A stretch of 64,000 bases of DNA from Mesostigma viride (GCA_009746045.1 RPFO01000213.1:10200858-10264857); one strand, 5' to 3'; counted from the first letter of the stretch, positions 1 through 10,439 are shown. Numbers and translations are program-made. The notes: a model not told the origin generated them from the letters alone.

Positions 1-23
1 AAAAAGCCAAGCAAAAGCCTCGG

Positions 24-422
24 GTGTCCAAGCTCAGCCAGTTGGGGGAGTCCGAGTGCACTGCACTAGAAGTAGATACCAATGCAGAGGTCTCCATCAT
101 GGGGTCTCAGCATACAGGGCAGCGGCAGATTGGCCAGTCTAGCTGTTCCTGGGTGTCTGACTTTAGTGGCAGGGTTCATTTGAAAGTGGTAGGAGAAATC
201 ATCTTGCCAGTTATGGGTGTAGATGTTTCCTTCCTAGTGCTGGAAGACTATGATGGCCCTATCATTTTGGGTCAGAATTTTCTTTGCACCCCTGGAGTTG
301 TGGTTGTATCTCATAGCCTTATTCGTAAGGGTTGGGGTAGCATTCCACTGACTAACTTCAGGGCCCTGAATTTTAATTTTTTCTCGATCTGTGAAAGCGA
401 TCAGGAATGTGCAGTGGCCTGA
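24..422 (+). pseudogene. Retropepsin-like aspartic protease fragment of a decayed retroelement
   Basis: The reading frame holds an aspartic-protease-like core. The segment ALEVDTNAEVSIMG resembles the catalytic D-T/S-G-A loop, with Asn in the Gly position, and GPIILGQNFL resembles the second conserved ILG loop. Retropepsins of LTR elements cut the Gag-Pol polyprotein. The changed catalytic triplet and the stop at 420-422 suggest a dead copy. It lies about 130 bases upstream of reverse-transcriptase-like sequence on the same strand, so it is probably part of the same element. The element's 5' part, including any gag and LTR, is outside the window. The protease type looks retroviral/gypsy-like although the RT that follows looks copia-like. 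Confidence 0.55.
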
Positions 423-500
423 GGATCATATTCCTGTGGCTTCCAGTCTTGTGATGCCAGCTGCTCTCCATCCTAGCAGTATTGGTATTACTAAGAGATC

Positions 501-1580
501 ATGCACTGGCTGCTCATTCTTCTCTTAATTAGCTATGATCAGCTTGTCCAGGAAATGAGTTCTCCTCTGATGTTTGAGGCCTGGAGGCTAGCATTTGCCA
601 AGGCCCTAGAGGAGTGGTTGCAGTTTGACTGCTGTCATCAACCTGTGAATGAAGTTCCCCCATACAGTACACGGTTGAAGCTCAGATTCGTCATCAAGCG
701 GAAGGAGGTGGAGGGGGTGTCTATTCCCCATGTGCGTCCAGCTAGTTCTCAATGAATACCGTGGTACTGGGGATCTTCTGGGCGAGGAGTTGTATACACC
801 TGGGATGCTACATGATACATTAAAATTAAATTAAATTAAATTATAACATGCCTCCGTTGGGAGATCATGTAGCACATATTCCTTAATGGATGGGTGGGAT
901 GGAAGGAGCCGCGTAATCGAACTAACCTAACTCTAATCTAGCTAGTCTAGAAAAATCCTAACTACCCTACTCATCAAAACGCCTCCTCCGCTTGGGGGGA
1001 GGTGGTTTGCCCACAGGGTCGGGCGTGTGAGCCTTGACAATCCTCTTCCACCGCGTCTTGTTCTGCATGGCAGTCCAAAGAAGGGAGAGAGAGTACTCTT
1101 GGCGCTCCGACTCAGGTAGCCCACTATGGGGTGCATAGCCCACCCCCACCGTGAGGTGGTGCTTAGACCGCCCCTCGACGGAGGTGAAATGTGCTACCAT
1201 AAGGCGTGGTGTTAGGAACTTAAGCGTACTGAGGCTAGCAACTGCCAACGGCGAACACAAAAGACCAACACCACCTTGGCCTGGCGTCCCACTTCCAGCG
1301 AAGTAGAAACGCCAACCCCCGGCAAGGCGGGTAGTAGTGCTCACCGTGCCAAATGGCACCTGGCATGATACATGGCGTATTTTATTATGCCTGTATGTCG
1401 GTATGCTGAACCAGGGTGCTGATATGTCTTCAGTTCTGCTAGATTTCAAGAGAGCATTTCTAAAGGGTGATCCCAGTGTGGCTCAGCAGGTGTGGCATTG
1501 TGAGACTCCATTTCATGTGCCAGTTCCTGTAGCCTGGCAGGCAGAGCTCCAGTCTAGCTACCTGCTGATTCTGAAGGGTC
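501..1580 (+). pseudogene. Ty1/copia-like reverse transcriptase, N-terminal part, split by a LINE insertion
   Basis: The first part (about 501-755) reads like the start of a copia RT: an EAW...A..ALEEWLQF helix, then a basic KLRFVIKRK strand. After a stop the similarity continues as GDLLGEELYTPGML and then HDTWRILL, and DFKRAFLKGD matches the copia catalytic motif D-V-K-x-A-F-L-x-G. The frame is continuous when the LINE fragment at 821-1373 and one copy of its target repeat are ignored, so the RT predates that insertion. It is cut again at 1580 by the TIR element. Premature stops make this a pseudogene. Assignment to copia rests on remembered motifs, not a database search. Confidence 0.55.
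821..1373 (-). mobile_element. Internally deleted LINE fragment with APE-type endonuclease sequence
   Basis: On the - strand the frame ending at 967 reads as the middle of an AP-endonuclease-like LINE domain: GGVGLLCSPLAV, then PRLMVAHFTS, then LTVGVGYAPHSG, then an ERQEYSLSLLWTAM helix. It passes into a short basic tail ending PPPPKRRRRFDE and a stop, an untranslated stretch, and an AATTT-repeat tail at about 821-844. The ten-base repeat CATGATACAT flanks it at 811-820 and 1374-1383, a clear target-site duplication. Endonuclease sequence so close to a 3' tail means RT and C-terminal regions were lost before or during insertion. Confidence 0.6.
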
Positions 1581-3285
1581 TAGCCCCTAAATGGGCAGAA
1601 ATACTGCCGATGCATCGGCTGTAACTTCACAATTTTGCAAACCAGATGCCATCCAACCCACCTATATCCAATGGCTGTCCTTGGGGGCCAAGCATGTCCA
1701 TGAGTTGCCCTTCGGGTTGGTATATCACAACCTTACATATATGCAGGGTAGGCCATGTATAACTGCCGTCAAAGTCAGGGGGGTCAAGACGAGCGTTTTC
1801 ATTTTTGGTAGAATGTGCATTTTGAATTATGTTGTAAGAGCTAGGCACCTACCACTTCAGGGATGATAAACAATTAGTTGCTGAACAGTTTGAGCCATTG
1901 GGGTCATCATTTGGGTGGGTATACCAGCAGTTACATCCAGTACAGCCCATAGGGGTACCGTTGGTAAAAAGCAACCAAGGGGGTAGGAGTGGGCATACTA
2001 CCTACTAATACCTACTAATATGGCCCCCAACCATGCCACACAATACATTTCCCTTCCACAATGATGGGGAAACATAACTGCATCATCACACTGCCCTTAC
2101 ATGGCACCTATGTGCAGGTGCCACCTTGTCCATGCACGTAGGTAACGTGGTACGGATACCCTACGCAAGGCATGCATTCTAGGAGGCAGCCACCAACAAA
2201 CTAGTGATTTAAAGCCTATTTCAGCTTGCCCTAGCAAGGATAAACTAGGCCTAAGCTGCTGTAGCTTGCCAGGTGATGGCCAGCACACCTGGTGGCACAT
2301 GCTGACAATGGGAAGCTTCTACTCACCGGTTACATGCTTGATGATGCCACAGAGACCAGCCAACTGCCTCACACTCATGCAATATGTGTGTGGGAAATGT
2401 ATAACAAACATATATGGAGGTATTCAAACCCATACAGCCTCTAAAACTTATCACCATCACCCTGTGGCAGGTCAACTGACTGATGGAAGCATCTAAGAAG
2501 GGTGTTTTAGAAAGGGGCCAGGCCAGGGTCAAGAAAGAGCATGAATAATGCAAAAAGAATGTGCTACACAAGCTAGAACGTATATATAAACGTCAAACAG
2601 CGATAGGAAAACGATAACTAAGCTTTACCAGGCATGGATGGCGTTACCTTGGCCCAGGCGGTGGCCGCAAAATGGCGCATTTCGGCACACCAAAGTTGTG
2701 CAGCATGGTCGCTGGATTCGGCGATTTCTGGCCACCCTTGCACGTTTACGACTACGATGTATCATAAAAAGTACAAAGAAACCAATATATCCTTTAAAAT
2801 ACGCCGGAAAGGTATTGCTGTCAACGTTTCTATCGTCCGGCCTGATCGCAGTTTTTTCCAGCAAGAACGCTGCCGACACCTATCAAATGGCATTCCCGCG
2901 AACCAAAAATTGGCCTGTATCATCTTTAGGACGTATAAAATCGATTTCCTGAGTTTGGTCAGAAAATTCGAACGAAAACGTAAATGCCATGCGTGGGCGC
3001 AAGCCGCCATGGCCAGGTCGTCGTTTTCCGGAATGCACGTTGTACGCGAAAAAGTACCCTGACCCCTTGTACTTTGACCGACCAGAACACCTCTATAACT
3101 TTGTCAGAAGTATGCAAACCCTAGTACCATGCTGTGAGGAAAATTATAAACTTTCAATCTTCTCAGCTAAACGTTTCCTAATTCTCAATAGTTTTCGCGG
3201 CATTTGGTCCCCCGAGAAGGGGCCGACGTGTCGGCTGTAACTCAGTTTTAGGCGGAAAATCGGCAGCCAGACCATTTAGGGGCTA
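1581..3285. mobile_element. Putative TIR DNA transposon, non-autonomous
   Basis: Inverted termini TAGCCCCTAAATGG (1581-1594) and its complement (3272-3285) bound a 1.7-kb block that interrupts the copia-like RT. A second shared inner motif, CTGCCGAT, lies at slightly different spacing. Flanks GAAGGGTC and GAAGGTCT look like an imperfect 8-bp target duplication, which would fit a hAT-type element. No transposase is recognisable. The open frames inside (for example 2634-3062) resemble nothing known. RT-like coding continues on both sides of the block. Confidence 0.45.
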
Positions 3286-4318
3286 GAAGGTCTCAGGTCC
3301 AGTCCCATCATTTGGAGGCTCACCTTGGAAGACTTCTTGACTAAGCACTGTGGGTTGAAGGTGTCATCTGTGGACCCATGTCTATTGCTGGGTAGTAGGT
3401 GGCATGATTTACCTGTGTATGCTATAGCCTGCATGGTGATGACTTGCACTTGATTGCTCCCACTAAGTGGTTGAGTCAGTATGTGCCCATCATTAATGAT
3501 GCATTTCCTTTGGGAAAAGAATTGTGGCAGAAGCCTAGAGAGGCTGTCACGTTCTGTGGAATGCAGGCTACATTGGTTCAGGAGGGGAATCAGTGGCTGA
3601 TTAAGCTGCAGGCGGGCAATGACTACAAGAGTATACCATTCTTCAATCTGTTCCAGAGGTCATGACGTCATCCATTGCGCCTGAGCTGAAAGGCAAGTTG
3701 GCCTGGTATGGCAGCATTTGTGGGCCTGACATGATGGTCCATAGCAGATCCCCTGATGATGTGCTAATTCTGGAGGAGCCTTCCCAGATTATTGCACATG
3801 TTAACAAGTCTCCTGGTATTACTTTAGCTGGGATTGATTTGTCTTTGCCTTTTTCCTTGGATATCTATGTTGATAGCTCCATGGATAGCAGGCAATTAGT
3901 TTCTAAGGTCAGAGGCAGGTCAGCTGGCTTGTTTGTGCTTCAGCAACATAGGCCTAGTCTTGTGGCCTGGTACAGTTGTCTTCAAAGAAGGGTTGCTGTG
4001 AGTTCAGATGTCTCTGAGTGAAGAGCCATTTGTGGAGCGATTCAGTCCAGTTTGTACATCAAGGAGCTGTTGCTAGCTATGGCTTCAGTTACTCCTCATA
4101 CTCTTCAGCTGGAGACCTTGATCCTTTCAGATAACATGGGCATGGTCCAGTTTGTGCACAAGCAGTTGGCCAGAAGCAGAGATCTGGATTATCTCCTGTT
4201 GAAGGAGTTGGCAGGTCTGGTGGATATTCAACATCTTCCAGGTTCTGAGAATCCTGCTGAAGTGCGGCTTGACAAAGTTGCCTCACAAGTCTGCAGAACA
4301 ATACAAGCTTCTTTATAA
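3286..4318 (+). pseudogene. Ty1/copia-like RT C-terminal part and RNase H, decayed
   Basis: After the TIR element the copia-like similarity resumes. VDPCLLLG and LPVYAIAC are followed, after a frame change near 3440, by DDLHLIAPTK, which corresponds to the YVDD active-site strand. The frame starting at 3444 continues into a thumb-like segment (FPLGKELW, TFCGMQATL). The RNase H part shows VAWYSCLQRRVAVSSDVSE, then a stop where copia elements have E-A-E-Y, then IKELL, LILSDNMGMV and LPGSENPAE. At least one frameshift and two stops inactivate it. No integrase-like sequence is seen between protease and RT, where copia elements normally carry it. Confidence 0.55.
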
Positions 4319-4491
4319 GCTGATGAGCTCCTCTGTGTGAGTTGAGCAATTCCAGTTTGAGCTTTGAGTTTGGTGACTGTTGGGTGAGAAGAGCTAACAT
4401 TGAGCTGGGCTCTGTCATGCTGAGAGCTGTGATGCTCTGAGGGTGCAGTAATGCTCTGTGTACATATGTGTATAATACTGTATTATATAAT

Positions 4492-5389
4492 CATTGAGAA
4501 TGATAGATTACGGAGGTGAGATAGGCATGCAACATAAGGAAAAACCCGATAACTGGGAGAATAACCCTGAAGAAATTAAGAGTAATCTGACACAGACATC
4601 CAAGGATCACGCCAGCGGCACAAGGTACAACTAACTAGACATCATAAAACTACACGCAGCAACAGCGCTGCCGGCCCACCATGCAGGCCTGGAAGGGATC
4701 TAGACCGCATGGGTCGCGACAAAGTCGGCCCGGGTGCGGCGGAATAACACATCAGCCACGGTGCGAGTGAGGGCGAGTGACAGGCGCTGCCGCCAATACG
4801 AGGACCACGTGCGGGCCGACCACGGGGCGGTCTGACCCTCGAGGTCGAGGCGGTCTTCACGGCGCTGGCAGCACTCGTGGAAAAACTCCGCTGTCTTGGG
4901 GCCCATGGCCCCGAACTCCTCAAGGACAAAGGGGATGACCCGGTGGGGCCCCACATTGCCGTAGGAGGCAAACTTGTCGCGCTCAGCCACAGTGGCAGCA
5001 GCGCCGGCATCCACAGCCGCCCGGAGGATGTGGCGACCGGAAAGCGGCCGAGCCACGGAGACATCGATGAGCAGGTGGCAACCCTGCCCGTCGTAGTCAA
5101 GCACGGTAATGTCGGGGCGGTGGTTGGGTGAGTAGAGGGCGGCCCCATCCGCGTCCTCGCACTTGATGGTGGAGTGGGGAAAGACCGACCGAACCATGGC
5201 ACACACCACCCGGAGGAGAGCGGTATGGAGATAGAGGAACCAGTTCTGGTTCTGCTGGCCACCCATGCACGCGATGTAGTGCGTCCCAGTAGTATCCAGA
5301 GCAAGCCCGCAGCTGCCGCAGGACGCACCCGCCGTGATGAGAGGTTGCGGGGCAAAGAGCTGGTGGCGGAGAGCGATGGCGTAAAGGGC
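4492..5389 (-). mobile_element. 5'-truncated LINE, 3' end with C-terminal nuclease-like domain
   Basis: A perfect 14-bp repeat CTGTATTATATAAT at 4478-4491 and 5390-5403 brackets the fragment, marking a target-primed insertion. The coding part runs on the - strand from the truncation at 5389 to a stop at 4700-4702. It shows a zinc-knuckle-like C-G-S-C-G...H...C cluster, then RPDITVLDYDGQ and LLIDVSVARP, a PD-(D/E)xK-like arrangement seen near the C terminus of some LINE ORF2 proteins, then a Trp/Arg-rich tail. About 200 bases of 3' untranslated sequence follow and end TCATTCTCAATGA with no poly(A). The same family is present at 52827-53286. Confidence 0.7.
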
Positions 5390-5403
5390 CTGTATTATAT
5401 AAT

Positions 5404-5594
5404 GCTCAGTCATGGAGCATGATGTTGGTTGGGGGTTTGTCCTCAGTTTGAGGTTTGTCTCAACCAAAGGGATTTTATACTGAGGGCAGGGTTCGATTCC
5501 CTGGGGCTGCTTAGGCGGATTTTCCCGGATTGGCTGGCCCATCAACCTTGCTGGTGAGGTGGCGACAGGTCCCCCTAGTTTTGTCCCAGACAGC
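5404..5594. other. Residual flank between the LINE and LTR element 1
   Basis: This stretch lies between the LINE target duplication and the LTR element. Removing element 1 would join it to 16369 onward. It contains a T-arm-like hairpin at 5487-5503 and no recognisable coding sequence. It may be the remains of the older + strand retroelement. Confidence 0.3.
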
Positions 5595-6164
5595 TGTTAC
5601 GCCGCAAGCCTCTACCGCCACCTCTACCTCTACCTCTTCTGATGCTACCTAGACTAGTAAGGCCGCCTCTAGTTAAACCCCTAGCGAAAGACGAACGAGA
5701 CGATCCAGATCTCAATGCATTGACATATGTGCTACTATAATATGCCATAGGCCATTTAACCAAACCCGTTTACTCCAGGAAAAGAGGAAGGAAACACAAC
5801 TACACTGCCGTGACCCAAGCCTATATGTGTTAATTCATTTAACACACGCCGAGTGACCACACACGGAGTGGAACGTGCATAAATGGTCACCAACGGTCCA
5901 ACAGGCTCGGGCCGACCTGGCCCTCGCCTGCCGAGACACAGAAACACAGCAGGTGCACAGATGCACGCCGGTCCACTACATTCTACAAAAGGATAAGGAC
6001 CACTAATAAAGTACGCGGCGCGGCGCCCAAAGGCACCCAATATACCACAGTACTGTTACGGGGACAATCATGTCCCAACTAGAACTGCACGTAACCTAAG
6101 AACAGCCGAGGCCAAGGACCTAATTTACGTCCGTAACTACAACGAATTGTTACGCGACGTAACA
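5595..6164 (-). repeat. LTR of element 1, 3' LTR in transcription sense
   Basis: This 570-bp copy matches 15793-16363 apart from C versus T near 5930/16113 and one missing A in CACAGCAGG. It begins TGTTACG and ends CGTAACA. It is immediately preceded by the 5-bp duplication ACAGC. Confidence 0.95.
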
Positions 6165-6178
6165 CCTCCCCCCCACAA
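6165..6178 (-). promoter_or_regulatory. Polypurine tract of element 1
   Basis: On the - strand the sequence GTGGGGGGGAGG abuts the 3' LTR. This is the usual place and composition of the primer for plus-strand DNA synthesis. The same G7-A-G core recurs at 10584-10595 and 13053-13065. Confidence 0.75.
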
Positions 6179-6536
6179 AAGGTAGGGAGCCCCTCCCTAC
6201 GCAGAGAGAAGGAAACCAAAGGGGTAGGAAAAACCTAATGCACCCAGCACACACCAACACAATCGATAGACCATCCCAGATACAAAGCACCAATAGTTCA
6301 CACGGTCTCCACCACCACGCCGGGTGGTGTAGGGTTAGCCAGCACCAAGCCTGGTGGGAGGTTCCCCTAACTGCCTGGAACGGAGTCCTGGCCGGGGGGG
6401 ACGGCACTGGGCAGGACACACAGAGTAAACACATCAGCGCTAAGGACCAAGAACAGCCAACCAACTGGCCAGAATATGAGGGCGACTCTATATACCGGAG
6501 GGACAACACCCTCAGGTCGGGCCTAAGGCCCTCTAT

Positions 6537-7475
6537 CTAGTGGCCATCCGTCTGATAAGTGCCACGAGAGGCCAGCAGGACCTCCAGGTAGGCCTGGTAG
6601 TGGGCCACATCCTCGACATTGTCATGCCTATCTACAGTGAGGAAAACATCGGCCCACACGCCGTCAGGAAAGAGGCCCAGGAAGGCCCAGTAATACCTAT
6701 GCTGCGTGAGGACGACCTGGCCACGGGCCCAGTCCAGAAAGCCACAGGCAAAGAGGCGAAGGAAAGGCTCTACCGCGATCAAGCAAAGGGCCCGCAGGAG
6801 GAGGCGATGGTACCGGATCCGAGGGCGCATACCCGTCGGGAAGAACAGGTCCACCAGGGGCTCCACGTTGGACGGCCACAACCGGATGTGCCGAACCTCG
6901 CGGGAGCGCCACCGACGAACACACTGTCGCGACCCGAATGTCTCTAGGTAGTCGCTGGCCCGAGGAGGAGGGTGACCGCGGGAGTCTAGACCCTGGCCCG
7001 GGATAGGCGCCGGGCGACGGGCATCCCACTCAAGGATGGGCTGGAGGACCGTAGTGTACGCAGCACCCGGCACCGCAGGAAACTCTACCGTAAGGGCATC
7101 CGAAGCCATAATGCCCAGAGGCGGAGGGTAAGCCCACTGGAACCCACCGTAGGTGTCCAAGTCGTTGTGGCGCCTAGCCCAGCGATACAGAACGCGCCGA
7201 ACCAGGATCTCACCCTGGAACACCGGATCAGCTAAAATAACCATGTCGAAAGGAGGCCGATCAGTCTCAATGGGTAGGCCACGATCCCGAGGCGCCCGAC
7301 ACACCTGGGAGAACCCGTAGGACATGGGAGAGATGGCAAGCTCAGCAGAGGCGCGCGGCAGGTCACACTGTCGGCAGGCGAGTGCGGACATACCATACCC
7401 AGGAATGGGCGTGTCGCGCGACTCCGGCGTCGCATGCACCACAGAAGGGGCCCTGTCCCGATCACCCTGGGACAA
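6537..7475 (-). CDS. Post-integrase ORF, C-terminal part, unknown function
   Basis: A 312-codon open frame lies in the position where env-like or accessory genes sit in some LTR elements. I do not recognise it. It is rich in Arg, Pro and aromatic residues. It has a Leu/Phe-rich stretch (residues about 225-250, RALCLIAVEPFLRLFACGF) that could be a buried helix or a membrane segment, then a Trp/Tyr-rich C terminus ending in an acidic, helical segment. No signal peptide or typical envelope features are visible. Upstream frames at 7476-8392 look like the N-terminal part of the same protein displaced by frameshifts, so the Met at 7475 may not be the real start. Confidence 0.45.
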   Translation of the reverse strand: MSQGDRDRAPSVVHATPESRDTPIPGYGMSALACRQCDLPRASAELAISPMSYGFSQVCRAPRDRGLPIETDRPPFDMVILADPVFQGEILVRRVLYRWARRHNDLDTYGGFQWAYPPPLGIMASDALTVEFPAVPGAAYTTVLQPILEWDARRPAPIPGQGLDSRGHPPPRASDYLETFGSRQCVRRWRSREVRHIRLWPSNVEPLVDLFFPTGMRPRIRYHRLLLRALCLIAVEPFLRLFACGFLDWARGQVVLTQHRYYWAFLGLFPDGVWADVFLTVDRHDNVEDVAHYQAYLEVLLASRGTYQTDGH

Positions 7476-8392
7476 CTCCCGGAGGGAATCGGCAGCGCGG
7501 GTGGCACGAGGATCCTGACCGGTGGACCGAACAACCGCGCCAAAGACCGCGAGGCCGAAGGGGCAGGGGCCGAAGCAGGGGCCGACGCAGGGGCGGGAGC
7601 CGACACCGACGCAGGTGGCACTGGTACAACAGGAGGTCGCGCCGGACCCGAAGCCAGAGAGGGCCGTGACGGACCCGCCACCGCAGCTGGCGCGCCGGTC
7701 TCCGTTGCCGGCGCACCCTCAGGCCACATATTGAAAATAGGGCCCGTAGGGACAGGCAGTCCGGCATAAGATTGGTTGCCATCCAAGCTCCAGTCGGGCA
7801 CCGGAATCCTCTGCGGGGGACCACCCTCCCAAAGCCTGGGATGATCGCCCGTGTCGCTGAAGAAACCCCGCACTGGCTGCGATGGCGCAGCGGGGGCCCA
7901 GAGGAGGCGACGGCGGGCACAGCCGAAGGGGCGGAAGACTCGCGGCGCGCAGAAACGTCGGTCGCAGGCACGAGGCAACCGGAGGTGTCGGAGCCGCAGC
8001 AACCGAAGGGGTAGGGGGCGCAGGCGAAACCACAGGTGCCGAAACAACCGAAGGGGTAGGGGGCGCGGACACCACAGACACCCCACCTGGCGTGGCCGGA
8101 GTCTGCGCTTGGGCCGCCAGAAGGCCCCGAACGCCGTGGTCAGGGACTGGATCTGAGCCTGCATAGCCGAAACCGTCGCCGAAAGAGGATCAGGCAAACC
8201 CGAAGGGGTAGGCTCCACTGCAACACGCCGGGTCGACCGTGGGGACGACGGGACGGGAGGGAGGAGCAGACGCTGAGGAGGAGGACGCAGCGCTCGAGGC
8301 TGAATATTCTGGAGTATAATGTACCTCGGCTGGGGCGCCCGTAGGGGCAGGACCACAACTGCTAATCCCGCCGACTGATCAGCTATCTCCAT
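7476..8392 (-). pseudogene. Post-integrase ORF, N-terminal Pro/Ala-rich part with frameshifts
   Basis: The frame opening at 8392 starts MEIADQSAG and shows a plausible short helix, MQAQIQSLTTAF. Protein-like composition then jumps to the +1 frame (repeats of APPTPSV between about 8100 and 7960), returns to the first frame (GDHPRLWEGGPP, then Ala/Pro repeats to about 7540), and jumps again into the frame of 6537-7475. A single protein of roughly 600 residues interrupted by about three indels explains this. The GC-rich Pro/Ala repeats may have promoted slippage. The product is unknown; it could be a structural or accessory protein. Confidence 0.4.
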
Positions 8393-8539
8393 GAATTCTA
8401 CGGCCCGTAGAGGTCGCAGGGGTTCTCATCTACCTCTGCATCACCCTCAGCCGGAAGCCAGGGAACACCTCCCGTAGGCAGGTGCGGCCCACAGGGGTAG
8501 AAAGGTAGGAGAACACTCGGGAGCACTGGAGAACCGCAG

Positions 8540-8836
8540 CTATCTGTCCCAAGGCGGACAGCGGGAACCACACCCTAACAAACAGTGCCCGGCATCGTCG
8601 AACCCGTGCAAAACAAGCTGGTGCGGCTCATCAGGGGAAGGGCCGTACCACGTGACCCCAAAGAGGGCAGCCCTGACTAAACCCGCATGTTGGGCCTGGA
8701 GGGCCGGCTGCACAACGCCACCCGGGTAACTGGACCGCGACACCCAGCGGCCCGGAAGGGCCTCGAAATACAGCTCAGGGTCCGGTGGGGGCGGGGACGG
8801 CAGCGAGCTCTCAGCCGGAGGGGTAGGCTCTGACAT
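8540..8836 (-). CDS. Small ORF after integrase, unknown
   Basis: I start this frame at the internal Met (MSEPTPPAESS) rather than at 8962, because the upstream part overlaps the integrase end and is cysteine-rich without sense. It gives about 98 residues: a Pro/Ser-rich head, then a compact-looking region with LYFEALPGRWV, VTWYGPSPDEPHQL and GFDDAGHCLL. Protein-like composition continues past the stop in another frame to about 8430, so the true product may be longer and the stop due to one indel. No family is recognised. Confidence 0.35.
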   Translation of the reverse strand: MSEPTPPAESSLPSPPPPDPELYFEALPGRWVSRSSYPGGVVQPALQAQHAGLVRAALFGVTWYGPSPDEPHQLVLHGFDDAGHCLLGCGSRCPPWDR

Positions 8837-8912
8837 GACGGCTGCGGAGGGGAGGGGACAACCAACCACCCGTCGACAGCAGACATAACATAAGAGAGGA
8901 GAAGGTCTACAA

Positions 8913-10439
8913 CTAGAGCTTATGCAGGGTTTTATACTCCTGCAGCAGGCGACTACACCCATCTAGCTCACTCTCCGTATACCAGACCTTATCTACCTCA
9001 CTACGAGCATACATCCACTTCACCTTATACTGGCGCTGGGTACCGCGGCCCTTTTTGATATCTCTATGGGCCACGATACCCTCTACCTCATCCTCTACCT
9101 CACCAGTATCCGGATTATGCTCTAAAGGGGCAGGGGCTAATTCTCTACCAGCGAACGTGCTCTGATGATAGAGCTTCAGCTGGCTTCTATGAAAGGTGCG
9201 AGAGTGGGTCTGCCAAGAGGTAGGAATATCTATCTCATACAGGAAATTACCTACTCTAGACAACACACGGAAGGGTCCTAAGAAGGCGGGCCTAAGTTTC
9301 ACTTTCAGTTCAGCTTCGAACTTATGAGCGAAGCGGCCAACACGGGGGCCTTCTACTAAGACTAAATCTCCTATTTCTATCTCAGGTGCTCTTCTATCTA
9401 ATGAGGCACGCAACCTAGCAAGGTATTTGGCCTGCGCCCTATGGTACCCTGCAATAGCGTTGTCGTGTGCATTCTTCATCTTATCTAATAACGCCTGCAC
9501 ACCTTCTACAGTATCCCGGGACACATCATCCTTGTCCCTTAAAGGACTAGCTAAGAGAGAGGTAGGGGTAAGAGGTTGTCTACCAGTATCTAGGAAGAAG
9601 GGCGTATAACCATGCGCAGCCTGAGGGCAGTTGTTAAGGGAAAACTCTACCAGACATAGATAATCCTCCCAATCACTCCCAGAGCCATTCACATAGTGCC
9701 GCAGAGCTTCTTCCACTACCCTATTCAAACGTTCTACTAAATGAGACGAGGAGGAGTGGTAGGCAGTACCGAAGGTGACCTTGGTACCGATAGCAGCGAA
9801 GAACTGCTGCCAAAAATCAGAAGTAAATAACTTATCTTTATCACTAATAAACTGCCTACTCAAACCATGATATCTATATACGTTATTAAGGTATAGGCGT
9901 GCGCAATCGCGTGCGGTGAGTTCTAAGGGACACGGCACGAGATGACACATACGAGTAAAACGATCTACAAAAACAAGGATCTGGGCGTTACCTCTATCAT
10001 TCTTCCTAAAAGGTCCTACAAAATCCATCATAATGGAGTCCCACGGCATGATGGGATCAGGTAAGGTCCTAGGCTCTGCTATCTGTCCTACATTGTTGGG
10101 TTTCATCTCCTGGCAAGATTGACAGGTTCTAACATACTCATCTACATCCTTTAAAAGGGAAGGCCAGTAGTAAGAGCGGGCTACTAGGTCCCGTACCCGT
10201 TTACCACCCTGATGAGCAGCTAAGTCATGCAACTCAAAGAGCAAGGAGGAGCGACAGATAGGAGGGACATACAGGCGCCATTGAGGGGGAGAATCTGCTA
10301 TCTGCACATATAAAAATCCACCTACAAATTTACAAGGGTGCTTGCCTAATTGTTGGGGATGGGCAGCAATGGCAGCTAATGCTTCCGGCTCAGTGGCCGT
10401 AAATCTACTAATAAGGCGTTCAAGATCAGAGGTAGGCAT
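8913..10439 (-). CDS. Integrase with chromodomain, element 1
   Basis: The 508-codon frame encodes the enzyme that joins element cDNA to the genome. The zinc-binding HHCC module has H71, H76, C106 and C109. The DDE core has D139 (in MMDFVGPF), D200 (in FISDKDKLF) and E236 (in LVERLNR), with 35 residues between the last two as expected. The usual HPQTDGQ before the Glu is replaced by HSSSSHL. A GPF-containing module (about 375-425) and a C-terminal chromodomain-like segment follow (about 445-505; QYKVKWMYARSEV, LLQEY). Chromodomains steer insertion to marked chromatin. The frame is open upstream to the G tract at 10584-10595 and is -1 relative to pol, so expression by frameshift is likely. Confidence 0.9.
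   Translation of the reverse strand: MPTSDLERLISRFTATEPEALAAIAAHPQQLGKHPCKFVGGFLYVQIADSPPQWRLYVPPICRSSLLFELHDLAAHQGGKRVRDLVARSYYWPSLLKDVDEYVRTCQSCQEMKPNNVGQIAEPRTLPDPIMPWDSIMMDFVGPFRKNDRGNAQILVFVDRFTRMCHLVPCPLELTARDCARLYLNNVYRYHGLSRQFISDKDKLFTSDFWQQFFAAIGTKVTFGTAYHSSSSHLVERLNRVVEEALRHYVNGSGSDWEDYLCLVEFSLNNCPQAAHGYTPFFLDTGRQPLTPTSLLASPLRDKDDVSRDTVEGVQALLDKMKNAHDNAIAGYHRAQAKYLARLRASLDRRAPEIEIGDLVLVEGPRVGRFAHKFEAELKVKLRPAFLGPFRVLSRVGNFLYEIDIPTSWQTHSRTFHRSQLKLYHQSTFAGRELAPAPLEHNPDTGEVEDEVEGIVAHRDIKKGRGTQRQYKVKWMYARSEVDKVWYTESELDGCSRLLQEYKTLHKL

Noticed and set aside
5487-5503. tRNA gene, because of a T-arm-like CAGGG-TTCGATT-CCCTG hairpin
   Set aside because: No matching acceptor stem, D arm or A box lies upstream; it may be chance or a decayed tRNA-derived fragment.
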